DNA of 64,000 nucleotides. Origin: Cucumis sativus (taxonomy: Eukaryota; Streptophyta; Magnoliopsida; Cucurbitales; Cucurbitaceae). Positions 34,825-46,718 of the stretch are shown here, one piece after another. Within the stretch, counting starts at the first letter, position 1. Each line of letters starts with the position of its first letter. Position numbers and translations under genes: made by a program. The notes under the pieces are model-generated. The model saw nothing but the letters and a program-made list of their open reading frames with translations. It had not been told where the DNA came from and did not search any database. The DNA lies in assembly GCF_000004075.3 (NCBI RefSeq), contig NC_026655.2, forward strand, positions 3,534,001-3,598,000, written 5' to 3'.

Positions 34825-35000
34825 TTATATATATCAAATCTCTACCATATACAAACAACCCCTCAATTTCCATTTATATTTCAAATCCCTCTCCCTCCTT
34901 CCCTCTCTCACTTTCCTTCCTCTTTCTCCATTTCTCTCTATATTAATTAACTCTTCTATCAAAGAAGAAAGAAATTATAGACAGGTAGATCAATTGGGAA
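34825..35000 (+). promoter_or_regulatory. MYB core promoter and 5' UTR
   Basis: TTTATATATATC at 34824-34835 is a good TATA box, followed by a CT-rich leader up to the ATG at 35001. Just upstream, 34670-34730 holds several AAAG (DOF-type) cores and a TTGAC W-box. DOF-site clusters are known to drive guard-cell expression of AtMYB60; whether that applies here is inference. Confidence 0.5.
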
Positions 35001-36288
35001 ATGATGGGAAGGCCACCTTGTTGTGATAAAATTGGTGTAAAGAAAGGGCCATGGACTCCTGAAGAAGATATCATCTTAGTTTCTTACATTCAAGAACATG
35101 GGCCTGGCAATTGGAGATCAGTTCCAACTAACACTGGTAAATCATAGTTATTATTTTCTCAATTCTTATTAATTCTCATTTATTTTTTCTACCTACCCCT
35201 TTTTTCTACTTTCTCAAACCCTTCAATTAATTTACCCCCCCAACCCCCCCTTCCTTTTTTATCTTCTAAGTATATATGTTCTTCTTTGTTGTGTGTTCAA
35301 CTTTAGGTTTGTTAAGATGTAGCAAAAGTTGTAGATTGAGATGGACTAATTACCTTCGTCCTGGTATCAAGCGTGGCAATTTCACTGATCATGAAGAAAA
35401 AATGATAATTCACCTCCAAGCTCTTTTGGGCAACAGGTATTTTCCTCCTCCATACAGAGATTAATTTTGATATCATGCTCTAATTTTCTTTGCTTTGTTT
35501 CTTCTTCGATTTAACTTGATTCGTCCTAACTTAGGGGTGTAATTGATTGTGTGGATATTTGATGAAATTACAGATGGGCAGCTATAGCATCGTATCTTCC
35601 GCAAAGAACAGATAACGATATAAAGAACTACTGGAACACGCACTTGAAAAAGAAGCTGAGAAAGATGCAATCTTTAGGAGGAGGAGGAGGGAGTGAAGGA
35701 AGTGGTGTGCAATCACAAAGTAATACAACACTTTCAAAAGGGCAGTGGGAAAGAAGGCTTCAAACAGATATTCACACAGCTAAAAAAGCCCTTTGTGAAG
35801 CACTTTCCCTTGAGAAAAAGCCTGATTTAGAGGAATATTATTATAACAATAATCTCAAGATCCTTCAAGAATCACCAACAGCTCCAACACCACCACCACA
35901 GACAATAACAACTACTTATGCATCAAGTGCTGAAAATATTGCAAGATTGTTAGAGAATTGGATGAAGAAATCACCAACAAAATCATCAGAAATCACAACA
36001 ACAACACAAGTTTGTATGAGTGAAGAAGGATCACAAATTAGTGCAACCAATAATTACAACAATAACTCACCAGATCATCAAAACCCCAACAACGACAACA
36101 ACAACAATTTGGAGGGCTTCTTCAATAATTATTCTTCCCACTCAACAACAAATAATCAAGAAGTAGTTCCTCTTACTTTTCTTGAGAAGTGGTTGTTTGA
36201 TGATGCAGCTTTGGCTCATGTTCATGATGATGATCATCATTTAATTAGTGTGTCATTAGATGAAGCTCAAAGCGAAGGTTTGTTTTAA
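35001..36288 (+). CDS. R2R3-MYB transcription factor, subgroup 1 (MYB30/31/60/94/96 group)
   Basis: Exons 35001-35136, 35307-35436 and 35574-36288, 326 aa. The splice positions are the usual ones for R2R3-MYBs. The first two codons are both ATG; the canonical MGRPPCCDK start is the second (35004). R2 spans about 14-62 and R3 about 67-113, with the regular Trp set and the [18 protein letters not shown] signature. C-terminal features: [20 protein letters not shown] (as in MYB60/94/96), [20 protein letters not shown] (as in MYB31/30) and [12 protein letters not shown]. The bHLH-interaction signature is lacking. Group members regulate cuticular wax, stomatal movement and drought or pathogen responses. 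Position between At1g74640- and MIF1-like genes points to MYB31 (At1g74650) or its homeologue MYB94. Confidence 0.9.
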
Positions 36289-39200
36289 TTAATTTTAGTT
36301 TTAATTTTAGCACAAAATCTTGATTAAGGAAAAGTAGTGTCATGGTATGTGTGTCTTTGGTTTGTTAGAGAGCTTCTGCTTTTCTTTTGTGTACATGATG
36401 ACACCACCCCAAACCCAACAAAAGAACAAAAGTGTAAATTAACATAGTTATAAAAAACGAGTATATATATAAATACATATATATATATTTCACATACACA
36501 TATAAAACTATGTGCTATATATATATCTATATATATATATACATGGGAATAAAAATCTTATATTATTTTCTCCATGGACTGTGATGATCGTCTGATAATG
36601 CATCCTTATATCTTCTTACTTTAGGAGATTAATTAACTTTTAAAGTTTAAGGGGATATATTTTTAAGTTCAAATTAATCTCTAAGTACACATTCTATAAC
36701 ATTAAGAAAAGCAAACAAACAAACTATTATTTCTATAAATTTAAAGTAGTGAAGTAGATAAGATAATAAATAGAAATTCAATCCCTCTGTCATTTTAGGT
36801 CAATAATTCTGTGAGGTCATAAATTGTGTAGACGAGTTTCAATTGTCTCACTTTTGAAATGCAATAATTATTAATATTTTTTTAGTTAAACAATTGGGAT
36901 TGATCCATATTATCAAGTTGATCAAATGATATTTATCTACTTAATTATGTTAAATCGATGTTATAGTCGTATTAATGATATCATTACTTAACTTCTTATT
37001 AACTCATTCTATATGATAAGTTCATATTAATTATGATTTAACCAAAACATGTGTGACTTGTGAGCTCATTTAAATTTTGGCCGACTTGATCTATATATGA
37101 ACAGATATGACCTATGTGCTCATTTACGATTATAGGATTGTTCCCTTTTGATTTGATTTAAACTGAAAATTACATTGAAAAAAATATATATAGTGTTTAT
37201 AAGACTAAATTGTCATATAATATTGAATGTAAAATGATTATCGTGCAACCCCTCATTCATAGTATTCAGTACCTAATGATTTTGACATTCTTACTCGTCT
37301 TGAATTAATTTAAGAGTAGTGAATACTATTCCACAAACCGACAAAACTCACATGATAAATTCCATGGAGCGTTATATACATATATAGGATTGTTACGTTC
37401 TAGGTTAAATACACTTAATTATAATTTTATACTTTCAAGAATTCTTCCATTTGAACGTGATATTAATTTGTTCGCATGTACTTCTCTTGACTTTAGACGT
37501 TACAAATGTATACAATTTGAAAGCATAACCTAACCAAATTGTTAGAAATCAAATTCCAAAAACTGTTTTCGTTTGGTAGCCATTTGATTTTTAGTTTTTT
37601 TCAAATTAAGTCTATTTTCCTCTCATCTTTTTAAGCAAGTTTTACTTACATTTTTCTTAATTAAAAAGTTAAATTTTTAGTAAATTAAAAACAAAAAAAC
37701 AAGTTCTTGAAAATTACTTCTTCTACTTTCAAAACAATCGATAAAAAGTAGATGACAAAATCAAAAATTCAAAACTGAACTATAGTGTGTATAAGCTTAA
37801 TGGTTACTTGTACGAGAGTCTTCAAATGGAGTTGCTTGTTTTAGAAGTAATACTTTCTAGACATATTTACTTTCGAAAATTTGAAACTTCCAAAAGTTGT
37901 TGTTTGGCATTAGACTAAAATTGGCTTTATAAAAATCTCTAAAAGAATATAGAAATGATTTTTCAAAACCATCAGTCGAAATGGTACTTTGGTGAAATGA
38001 TTTGACAGAAAACCACATAGCAGTATCACTTTTATAGTATGTAATTTGATAAACGTAAGTATAGAGGTAGAAAGGTAAGGACATAATTAATATAAAGCAG
38101 TGAGCGAGTGACTGAGGTGATTACTTATTTATTTATTATTCAGAAGAGAAGAGAATATGTTATGAAATGAATATGATCCATTAAATTAAGTCTCTTTTTC
38201 CAACCTCTGAAACCATATGTTATCATATTCCCTAAAACCACTCTGTGTTGTATATTTGTATGGATCAGGAATTTGTATTGGAAATCTGAAAGAAAAGTGA
38301 AAATGCCAACAAAGCCTCTTAAATGCCTTTCATTATACCAAACCCAACATTTTCTTTACTTTTCTTTTTACTTTTATTAGGTTTGAAATTGAATTTTCTT
38401 TTCATTTTTGCCCCCAATTTTCAACCTCAACTGTCTCAAAACTCATTAATTGCAGGTGCAAGAAAACAATCATGTCCTCTTTTTCTTCTTCTTCTTCTTC
38501 TTCTTTTTCTCTATCTATGTAGACCTTTTAAATTCTTTAAAACAAAAAGACAAAGAAATTTATGTGTGGAAGCATGAAATGTGTGTTTTCATGGCTTTTT
38601 CACAACAAGGCAGCACAATGGGATTGGATTTAACCACAAACACTTTCACACACAGTATATCAGTATACATCTCCCTATTCGAGCTTTTGGGTCCATTGAT
38701 TATTTAAGGTAATATTGTTATTTTCTATAGTATTAATGATATGAATATTAAAAATGTCTTTCACCCATGAATTAATTTAAAAGCAAACTCAATTAGCAAA
38801 CAAAATATTTGACATAATATTCAAGGTGAAGATTGTAGTTGCTGTACTACATTAAAAAAAATGGGTTTAATTAATTAGAGGAAGACGAAAAAGTTAGTGT
38901 CTCCAGTTTTATATGTTTACCAGAATAATTATGGATATGGATGCTTTTGGTGGTGTTATGCATGGCGGCAGATGTGAAAATCATCAATTTCTATCATCAA
39001 AATCTTTAAATTTATAACTCCAGCTTTCTCTTCTCCCACAATGTCAACCACTGCGGCCATCACCTTTTCTTATTTTTCTGTCATTTTTCTTCTAAAAAAA
39101 CAATAGTTTAAATACTATCTACTCTAATGTATAATTAGTCATTCAACTTTTTCATTTATATATCCAAAAATGGGATTAACTAATATAGAGACATGTTAAC

Positions 39201-41929
39201 ACAAAAAGGTTAGTTTGTGGTTTGTATAGTAGATGAATACTTTTCAAATTTGAACCTGCTACTACATACCAAATTTGAAGTTTAATGTGTAAATGTAGTT
39301 AGTGATCAGTACTTATCATGTAGTTTTTAGTTAAAAAGGTTAGTAATGATATATGATATGGAGTGAAAATATGAAAAGTAAGGAGAAAGTTCAAAGTTTT
39401 GATATCTTCTTCTTCTGCTTGATGTGGACCATATGATCAAGAAAGAGAAGCTAAGCCATGTTTTAAAGTTTAGGAGTTTTGTTGTCTTTGGATCTTGTGG
39501 TTCATATTCCAAAAACAGAGAGAGAGAAAGAGAGAGAGCATAAGAAAAGGGTGGGGGAATTGGGACCATCTCTATCTTTACTCTTCTTTACACCACACCT
39601 TCTCATTGGGTCCTTGTGTGTGCATAAACCTTTCCTTTAATGCCCATTTGCCATGAAACTTCCCTTCACCTTAGGGTTTCCTTTTCCCATGTTTAACCTC
39701 TCTCATCACCTTCCTTTCATATCAAATTTTCTCTAAATTTATACTACATTTCATTCTTTATTTGATGTCTCAATTATCATCTTAAAAGTCAGTCTAACTA
39801 TCGATATATAGACCGATTTCTCTTGCTTTCAAAGAAATAGGTGAAGTGAATGGTGGGTATGGCTTATTGAGATAAGGTTAGGCCTCTTCATATTTTATCT
39901 AAGAATGTTTTGGACTCATACAATATAAGCCCAATATAGTATATTAGTTTCTTACACTCACATATTAAGGCTACCAAAGTCTCCTCTCAAAATTAACAAT
40001 ATTAAACAAAAAAAAAAGTATAAATGTAACAAAATTTATGAGTGTATCTAAATTTTTCTATATTTAAAAATATTTGTTTGTTGTATAACATCTTTGCTAA
40101 TATTCTAAACTTGGTATTTACATGTTAGCAATTTTTCTTCAAAATGTTACCCCCACATGTTCGAAATGACTTACAACTACATGAGTCTATGGTCTAACTT
40201 TTATGTTTAATTTCTATTTTCTTTTGATAGTGATTTCATAACACCCTGTTATTTTCTTTTCCTATCCTTTCCCTTTATTAAAATAGATATAGCTTAAACT
40301 CTCTTGTTTGATGTGATTATTCCAAATATGAAACTTACTTCCGTATTGGTTTTCAGACCTTCAAACGTTCTGTTTTTTCTTCTTACAAAACAGTAGAGGA
40401 TTATTTTTCAGATATAACAGGTTTTTACGTAATCTTCTTCCAATTAATTACCTTCTCTTTTTTAACCCAACTCATGTCTAACAAGTGCACGTTTGAGGTG
40501 GATGTTGTGTTAACTTTGAGGAGTAACCAACTTATACAATTTGAACTTTTACTTTGACACAACACTTAAGTTCTTATATTGTCAACGTTTAACACAAAAT
40601 ACATTTCAGGGTAAATATGATCATTTTGGTAACTAGAATCATAGTAAGGTTCAATTTGGAATGGTTTAATAGTGTTTAGAAAATGTGTTTATAATTACTG
40701 GGGGCAAAAGAAAATCCTTTTTAATTGCTTAAAAGATCTCATTCATAAATAAATTATATCTATATCATATATATAAAAAGATAGCCAGAGAAATCATGCA
40801 AAAGCATGGTCAAGGAGACCCATTTGATGAAGAGACAAAGCCTAAAGAAGGAGTATGGGTATGAGAAGTTTCAATTACTTTGGCATATGCCAATCCCCTT
40901 ACCCCCTCCTAATACATGGAGTCGGGTAAAGAATATATCAAGAGACAAAGCCTAAATAAGCCCTTCACCCAATGCCCAATGATGTTGGCCACACTCAGCT
41001 TACAAATGGACACATTTGTATTTAATGGATAGCAGGTTGGGCTTTACCAAATTGAGCATACTATTTGGGGCTACCCCTTCTTAACGTTTCAAGTTATATA
41101 CAATATAGCTAGCTAGAAGAGCATAATCACTATTCCATTGGACTAAAAAGAAAGAAAAGCAAAAGAGAATTATAAAAAGAAAAGAAAAAAAAGAAAAGGG
41201 GTGTAATGGATTGATGTAGATATCCAACTGATTTTGTCTGTATAACCAACCCCACAAAATATATATATTATATATATCTACTCTTTTTCTTTGTATAGGG
41301 AGAGAGTTAGAAAAGGAAATGGTGTTTAACTTTTTTATTTTTCTTGTCTTTTGTCCTCTTTCATCTTTTTCTTTTTATGGGGGTGAGAATTGAGGGGCCT
41401 AAAAGAGAAGAAGCTTAATGAAGAAACCACTTTTCTTCAAGTGACCTAAAATTCCAAAGAGTGGGGCAATTCCAATGCTCCCACCAATGACTATGATTAA
41501 GTGGGTGGTTGCTTTGTCCTCTCAATTGTGGAAGCAAAGAAGGATTATTATTGGTTTTTAATGCCAAAATCTTACCAATTTTTGAGGGTCCTATAGCCCA
41601 CAATCTCAGCCCATCATCATAAGAATCTTACTGTCTGTTATACCAAACCATTAGGGATACAAAGGACAGGTTTTTTTGATTGATGCCATTTGATGCTCAA
41701 AATTGGGCCTCCTCCTCATCTATTTTATTCATTAAGCCAGATGCTTTTTGTCTAAAGCAATCTTTTCCACTATTCTCAACATATCACGACATTATTTCAA
41801 GAACCTACTTGTTTTTATTTATACATGTCGTTTCCATTCAACCATATATCAAAGTGTGTGAGATTGGAAAAATTGAACCATCGATCTTTGAAATGGTTGT
41901 GTGTGTAATTTTAGTCTTATAAGAAGAAG

Positions 41930-42310
41930 TTTAACATGAGGATAACGAAACAATAAAGTCGATCGGCCTATCTCAAACGAATGTCGTTAGACAAGCATAA
42001 AATAGGACATGAGAGATGATACCAACATATATAGAGTGTAGGAGAAGCAAGCCCAATTGGGTAGATCGACCCACCTAGCTAGCCGTTATGGCCTAAGATG
42101 CCAATGTCGAGGCCAACTCACCCCTTTCCTTCTAGTGAATGACAAAGAAGAGAGGGCAAAACAATTAACTTGTCTCGATCTTGAAGGTTGAGACCAACTT
42201 TTTCACTGTCTTTAGAGTCTATTCTCAGTAAGCCCTTATCTGATGGTCCAGTCTAGCCCTTAAGAGTTCTATTCGTAAAAGGACAAAAAGGAATATAAGT
42301 CATTTTCTTA
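41930..42310. repeat. Dispersed-repeat-like stretch of unknown class
   Basis: Composition changes here to more balanced GC, with motifs such as GTCGATCGGCC, TAGCTAGCCGTTATGGCC and GTCGAGGCCAAC. This is unlike the surrounding AT-rich DNA. There is no coding potential and no terminal repeats could be fixed. It may be a fragment of an old retroelement. Confidence 0.25.
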
Positions 42311-45300
42311 AAAAGATGAAAGAAATCCTAGGTTTAGTCCCACTGCATAACATGATGGTTCCATATCAATAATTTCACTTTCTTCTCTAAATTTTGCTTG
42401 CCTTGACCCTTAGTGCTGAAAACTAACTATATATGTGTCTATAAGAAGCACCACGATAGTGTGTTGTTTTGATTGTTTTGCAAATGACTTATTGTCTGAA
42501 ATACAAATTTACCATTTATAGCATATGAAAAGTACTCAGGTGAGTCTTTTTGTTGGAGTGTGTATATATATATATATATATTAGATTAGAGATTATTATA
42601 TATATATCCCATGAAACAAAAGTTGGGGAGGAAATGATATCAAAGAAATGTTGTTATGTTACCACAAACTCCGGGCCGTGTTATATGTGAAAGTAGCCCC
42701 GGGCCTTAAGGGCAAATGAATATGAAAAGGGGGATGAAGGAAGAAAGTGAAGATCGAAGATCATCAAGTGGGCAAATAATGGCATATATTAATAAAGCAA
42801 AGTCATTGGATATCTGCAGCCCCTTCCCTTCCATATATTCTTCATTGGAAGCATTGAATATTTCAAAACTGATCTTCACAAACAAACCAACCATGACAAG
42901 ACCATAACTTTTTACCTTAAAGTAGTGTGTGTGTGTGTGTGTGTTTCTCCATTCTTCCTTTACCTTTTCTTCTAACTTCTTCCCAATTAAACTAAATTGG
43001 TTACCGTTCAAAGCTAAATTACTAAAAATATAATATACCTTACCTAACTACATCTTTCAACTTTAAAAAAAAAAATTATTATAAAACTTCTCAATTAATG
43101 GATTTTGCAAAGGAGTACCATCAACTTCTTCTCTAACTATATGTTGATACCAATACGAAGGAACTACAGTTTCTCTTTAATGAGCTTTTGTGTATATATA
43201 TATATATATAACTTTTTTGTTATATGTATACACAGTATAAATTAAAGTCATATGTTTACTATTATGTGGGGGGAAAGGAAAGAAAAAAAAAAGTTAAATA
43301 TTCTTAGACAAGAGCTCCTGCATAGGAAGATTGATTTTGTGTGTGTGTGTGTGTGTTTTCTTTCATTTTCCTCTCATTTATTCTTTCACTTTCCCATCAA
43401 TAAATATGGTGTATATTCTCCTCTTCTTTTATCAAATCTCATATTGTTTTTTTTTTAAAAAAAAAATCTGTTTCTACTAATACAAGATTTACATGCTGTC
43501 ATTTGTGTCAAAGTATATAAGATATCATTTGACAGCAAGTAATTTTATGTAATAGATTGTGAGAGTGACTGATATAATAGAAAGATGATGTGTTCTCATA
43601 GATGTGGCGTTTGTCACACAAGCTTTAATTTGATGCCTAGATAGTGAAGTGAGTGTATGTGTTTAAATTAAGAGTTTACAGGTGGAGAACTTAGCACCAT
43701 TATTGTATAAACCAGTGGAGAGATGATGGTTTAAATGTGTAAGATTAAATGGGAAAATGGGGTTAATGACAATAATAATAATTTAAAGAGTTGACAAATT
43801 GTTGATTGACAACCATGTGTGATTGTCCCACTCCACTTTTAATAAGAGTGACAAATAAGCACATGTTGCCACGCCATTGAGATTGCTTAAAAATCCCTCA
43901 CTAATTGTGTTTCTTTGAATATTATATGAAATTATTATACACATAAAATTCTATAGTATACATCATTGGTGCCAAGAGTAATTAAAAAAGCTTATCAAAT
44001 AATAATAACAATAATAAAATAAAGAGCTTAACTTGACGATAATATATAAGTCAATAGTCTTCTTTTTGATCTTTTTATCTCCATAACTGTTATACTAACA
44101 AAAACAATAATAGTAGAGGAGGCTCTTTCACGCCGATAATTGTAATCAATAGGTTCAATTGAAGAAGCCCACTTCTTTCGCTATCAAGAACCCTAAGTTT
44201 TTTTTTTTTATTTATTTATAAAAGAAAATTTGCACAAACCCAACAAAAAGAACTCTTCAGTCCTTGCACCCCACCAATATCAACAGTCAATCATTCTATC
44301 TAATCATCTTTCCACTCTTTTTCTCTACTTTTCTTTTTCCCATTTTAAGGTTTGTATAGACAATAATCTCCACACATGAATAAAACTCATAATTTATCTA
44401 ATTTTATTTTTTGCTATTTTAAGCTTAAGAATGATTGAGCAGTAGTACGTACTTGAAGAAAGGTGAGAAGTAGTAGTATATATTGAAATTTGTATCAAAT
44501 GAATGTTTTGATTTGATATACCAAAAATATTGATCAGGGGCCAATGTGTACTACTGGGTCATCGTTATTGGTCCTTATTAATACTTTTGGCCATTTTAGG
44601 AATCACTTTATAATAATCTTAGGTAATACGAATTAACTTTAGCAGCTGAATGAAGTGTGTGTTATTGTAAAAGGGCCACACCCCCTCTAAAAAAACTTAC
44701 ATTAATTATAAAGAAAAAGTAAATGAAAACTTTACTTTCCAAGTATGATTGAGACCCACCCTGTTGATTTTTATAACATAATATCCAGCTAATTAAGTTG
44801 TTGGGATTTTGGTTCTATTCATAATCAGTAAATTTCAAACCTCAAAAAGCACTTCTTCTTCTTTTTCATAAATAAATTTTTTTAAAGAAAAGCTTAGGTA
44901 AGGATGCTAGAAAAGCAATGGGTGTACTACACACACGCGGAATTGCAATTATTTTGTTCAAATGTCTTCCACGAAAGAGAGTTATTGGAATTGGATTATA
45001 TTATTGGAATATCATTTATTTATTTTCAAACAAACACACTCAGATTATATTATATTATATATACATATTCATACATACATACATATATATATATATTGAT
45101 TTTCAAAGCTTATTTTATAATATCCAAAGACAGAGACCCCAAAGACACGTAGCAGCATGGACTACAGGCAGTTTTTACAATATAATATATACATATATAT
45201 ATATGTACATGTATGTATATATTTGCATTAAAAATATGGGTTTTTCTCTTTTTCTTTTTTACTTTATTCATAATAATTATTATTTTGTTTTTTTGAAGGC

Positions 45301-45956
45301 AGGATAATGGAAGTTTGCGCAGTGTGTTTTTTGGTGATATGCTGTGTGGATACTGGTCGACAAGATGAACTTGAGTGTCAATCTTTGCCTTCCAAATGAA
45401 TTTGTAGTGTTTAGAATGCTAAGATTCGGTTTAGGGATAACGTATTTGACCTTTCATGTGTCACTAAGAGTGTATTTGGTTTAAAGGTGATAAACCGTCT
45501 CCTAATGTAGTATTTTGATGTTTGAATAAGAGAGTGGAAAGAATATAGAAGTTTAGCTAGGGAATTCAATTTATGTCTATAATAATTGTATTTATATATA
45601 GTAAGTTGACCTATGTATTCTAATGTTTGATTATTTGATAACTTAACGTGATCTTTATTTGAAATTGATTTAGTTTTTATTCGTTTGGTTCAAAATTACT
45701 TTATAACATATTAATATGTAACAACTTGTGCTAGGTAGAGAATTGTAGTATAAATGTAATCAAATAATCTACATATCTTTTAGTGATATTGTTAACTATT
45801 ACGAGGAGTTTTCGATATATTCTCGCATGGGCAATCTAGATATATAGTCTCGATCATGAAGTAAAAAGTTTGAAATCTATTTTTATTTAGAGAGAGAGAG
45901 AGAGTAAGAAAGAGAAAAATATATTTTGATTATAGTTTGGCACTATTTTAGTAAAG

Positions 45957-46208
45957 CCCTATAAATAAAAGGAGTATAGGGTAGGTAGGGTTTAGGGTTA
46001 ATGCTCATAGGGCTTCAAAACAGAGATAAAGCCATTCTCACTTCTTTTTTCTCTTCTCTTCTTTTCTTGATATAGAGTGAGAGAAGATCATCAAAAGATC
46101 AACACACACACAAACTCTTCAAATCTTTGACAAATTAACCCATTTCATCAGATCTTCATCTCATAAAGAAAAGAGAAAAAAGGGTAAGGTTTTTTCTTTT
46201 TAGTTTCA
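45957..46208 (+). promoter_or_regulatory. MIF gene promoter and 5' UTR
   Basis: TATAAATA at 45960-45967 is the likely TATA box. A telo-box TTTAGGGTTA at 45991-46000 lies about 25 bp downstream of it, near the expected transcription start. The leader is CT-rich, then A/G-rich, up to the ATG. Confidence 0.55.
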
Positions 46209-46526
46209 ATGATGATGAAGAAACGTCAAGTAGTAGTAAAAAGATCATCAGAAGGAGGGGGATCATCTTCATCATCATCAGCAAATAATAATAACAGAAA
46301 CATTAGTTCATCTTCAAGAGTGAGAAGTGTTGTAAGATATGGAGAATGCCAAAAGAATCATGCTGCAAATATTGGTGGATATGCTGTTGATGGGTGCAGA
46401 GAATTTCTAGCAACTGGTGAAGAAGGCTCTCATGGTGCTCTCACTTGTGCTGCTTGTGGTTGCCATAGAAATTTCCACAGAAGAGAAGTTGAATCTGAAG
46501 TTGTTTGTGAGTATTCTCCTCCATAA
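46209..46526 (+). CDS. MIF1: Mini zinc finger protein (MIF)
   Basis: Single-exon gene of 105 aa beginning with three consecutive Met codons. After a Ser/Asn-rich linker it contains a ZF-HD dimerisation-type zinc finger at about residues 43-92: [20 protein letters not shown], then C63, C80, C83, C85 and the HRNFHRREV tail. It ends EVVCEYSPP, as in Arabidopsis MIF1 (At1g74660). There is no homeodomain. Family knowledge: MIFs dimerise with ZF-HD proteins and block their nuclear entry and DNA binding, altering hormone responses and floral meristem termination. The symbol rests on sequence and gene order; MIF2/3-like alternatives exist. Confidence 0.9.
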   Translation: MMMKKRQVVVKRSSEGGGSSSSSSANNNNRNISSSSRVRSVVRYGECQKNHAANIGGYAVDGCREFLATGEEGSHGALTCAACGCHRNFHRREVESEVVCEYSPP

Positions 46527-46693
46527 ATTGATATGTTTCTCTTTTTTCTTTTTTTTTTTTTTCCTTTTTCAAATTATATTTTCAATATATATTACACCCC
46601 AAATTTTCTTTTCTATTTTAATTAAATACCTTCTTTGATTCTCATATATTTTTGTTATTATTATTATTGGATATGTTTTACAAACAAAAACAA

Positions 46694-46718
46694 TTGGTTG
46701 GTTGGTTGGTTGGTTGGT
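46694..46718. repeat. (TTGG)n microsatellite
   Basis: Six perfect TTGG units, about 170 bp downstream of the MIF stop codon and so probably in its 3' UTR or just beyond. Confidence 0.85.

Larger units (their letters stand above)
25816..35000. other. 9.2 kb gene-poor AT-rich region upstream of the MYB gene
   Basis: No protein gene is supported. It holds long A/T tracts (27058-27070 T-run, 28200-28218 A-run), a G-box cluster (28735-28955), further single CACGTG motifs (31068-31073, 33579-33584), a CACTA-like repeat and GC-richer island (31405-32000), a GAA repeat (34511-34535), and the MYB core promoter at the 3' end. Confidence 0.6.
36289..46208. other. 9.9 kb gene-poor region between MYB and MIF
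   Basis: No gene is supported; open frames here are short and compositionally plain. Notable content: (TA)n tracts around 36470-36540, 42562-42581, 43195-43210 and 45050-45100, a TTC repeat at 38480-38507, (GT)n at 42925-42944 and 43339-43356, a less AT-rich repeat-like stretch at 41930-42310, and the MIF promoter at the end. Known miRNA sequences that I could recall were not found. Confidence 0.6.

Noticed and set aside
26000-35000. CRISPR array or prokaryotic-type operon
   Set aside because: Plant nuclear DNA; no regularly spaced repeats, only microsatellites and A/T tracts.
41415-41603. Minus-strand 62-codon frame and a possible hairpin around 41440-41560
   Set aside because: No known miRNA sequence recognised and no domain; the inverted pairing seen by eye is weak.
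42640-42720. CCGGGCC-rich patch
   Set aside because: Two short similar words do not form a convincing hairpin or known element.
44904-45307. Overlapping open frames of 82 and 129 codons
   Set aside because: Composed largely of TA repeats translated as Tyr/Ile runs; no family resemblance.
46185-46203. A tiny 5' UTR intron before the MIF start codon
   Set aside because: GTAAGG and TTTAG occur, but the gap is far below the size of plant introns.
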